Below are positions 17,946-18,433 of a DNA stretch of 18,433 nucleotides, one piece after another; the stretch's first letter is position 1, and each line of letters begins with the position of its first letter. The stretch lies in assembly GCA_027575765.1 (NCBI GenBank), contig JANBPT010000944.1, forward strand, positions 1-18,433, given 5' to 3'. The stretch comes from Tieghemiomyces parasiticus. Its lineage: Eukaryota; Kickxellomycota; Dimargaritomycetes; Dimargaritales; Dimargaritaceae. The position numbers and the translations under genes are program-made. The notes beneath the pieces were generated by a model. That model was not told the origin of the DNA. It searched no databases and was given only the letters and a program-made list of their open reading frames with translations.

Positions 17946-18433
17946 TTCTTTTTACACCATTGGAACACCATCGTGGTCCCATACTATTTACGTTAAGCTC
18001 ACAAGTACAAACCATTTCTTGCCGTTCGCCGTCGAGTATAGACAGTCGTCGTGTACTACCCGACCGCTATTGTATTCCTGAGGCCTAGCACCACAGACGA
18101 AGTTTTAGAGTGAATAAATATTTGATGTTGCAGAAAAACTAAATACGGCACTCTGATTGGTCCATAATTGTCGCCAATTAGTTTTCCACCTTGATCTACA
18201 CCATTGCAAGGAATGTCTGCGAGAGCGGCACCCTTTCATGCGGTAGATTGGCTCACAGTTGCTTTCAATACACATGGACCTACCTGTAGTGCCGACGCAC
18301 GGTGTTCCGACGTCGGGTAGCAGCAGACGCTGATAAAATCATTATAGCAACCTTAGTTATCGCGGTATTAATCAAAACCGTCTTTATCAAAAGCGTCCGA
18401 AAATTCTTTGTTGAGTACCCTGAGCTATATATA
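17946..18433. other. AT-rich terminal stretch, no gene recognised
   Basis: It may begin with the tail of the LTR-like repeat. Beyond about 18130 I see no open frame with family features, no tRNA boxes and no further repeat copy from this window. Confidence 0.4.

Noticed and set aside
1..18433. A biosynthetic or defence-type gene cluster
   Set aside because: The six protein genes are housekeeping functions in different compartments with mixed strands and separate promoters, so no shared pathway is supported.

Overview
The window looks like nuclear DNA of a fungus, most likely one outside Dikarya. Genes are well spaced. Most are split by introns with GTAAGY-type donors. Coding regions are GC-rich and intergenic DNA is more AT-rich. 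The set includes a yeast-type Cdc1/Ted1 phosphoesterase and a Tsc10-type reductase, which suit a fungus. It also includes an Integrator subunit, INTS2, which budding and fission yeast lack. The phylum is inference from gene content; no rRNA is present to confirm it.

Layout. Positions 1-2100 are repeat-rich and hold no recognised intact protein gene. They contain a short tandem repeat, a 720-bp element with 133-bp terminal inverted repeats around protein-like debris (about 874-1593), a tRNA-Glu(CTC) gene on the minus strand (1812-1883), and an LTR-like repeat starting about 10 bp upstream of that tRNA. A second diverged copy of this repeat lies at 17731-17945 in the same orientation.

Six protein genes follow. 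A five-exon mitochondrial carrier (minus, 2743-4180) diverges from a single-exon INTS2 gene (plus, 4765-8199). INTS2 converges on a MED27 gene of about ten exons (minus, 8335-10521), with only 135 bp between the stop codons. Then come FCF1/UTP24 (minus, 11877-13129, five exons), 3-ketodihydrosphingosine reductase (plus, 13763-14970, two exons) and a Cdc1/Ted1/PGAP5-type metallophosphoesterase (plus, 15846-17444, one exon).

How the genes relate. INTS2 and MED27 both belong to large RNA polymerase II co-regulator complexes. FCF1 acts in the small-subunit processome. The reductase and the phosphoesterase both act at the ER, in sphingolipid synthesis and GPI-anchor remodelling. The carrier sits in the mitochondrial inner membrane. 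There is no sign of an operon or biosynthetic cluster. Exon models were assembled by hand from splice motifs, reading phase and remembered family patterns. The carrier, FCF1 and reductase models are phase-consistent throughout. The middle of MED27 is tentative.

I did not find a clear undescribed multi-gene system. The most interesting points are the Integrator subunit beside a Mediator subunit, the very short MED27 introns, a start codon that may form its own coding exon in FCF1, the folded long-TIR element, and the tRNA-adjacent LTR-like repeat.
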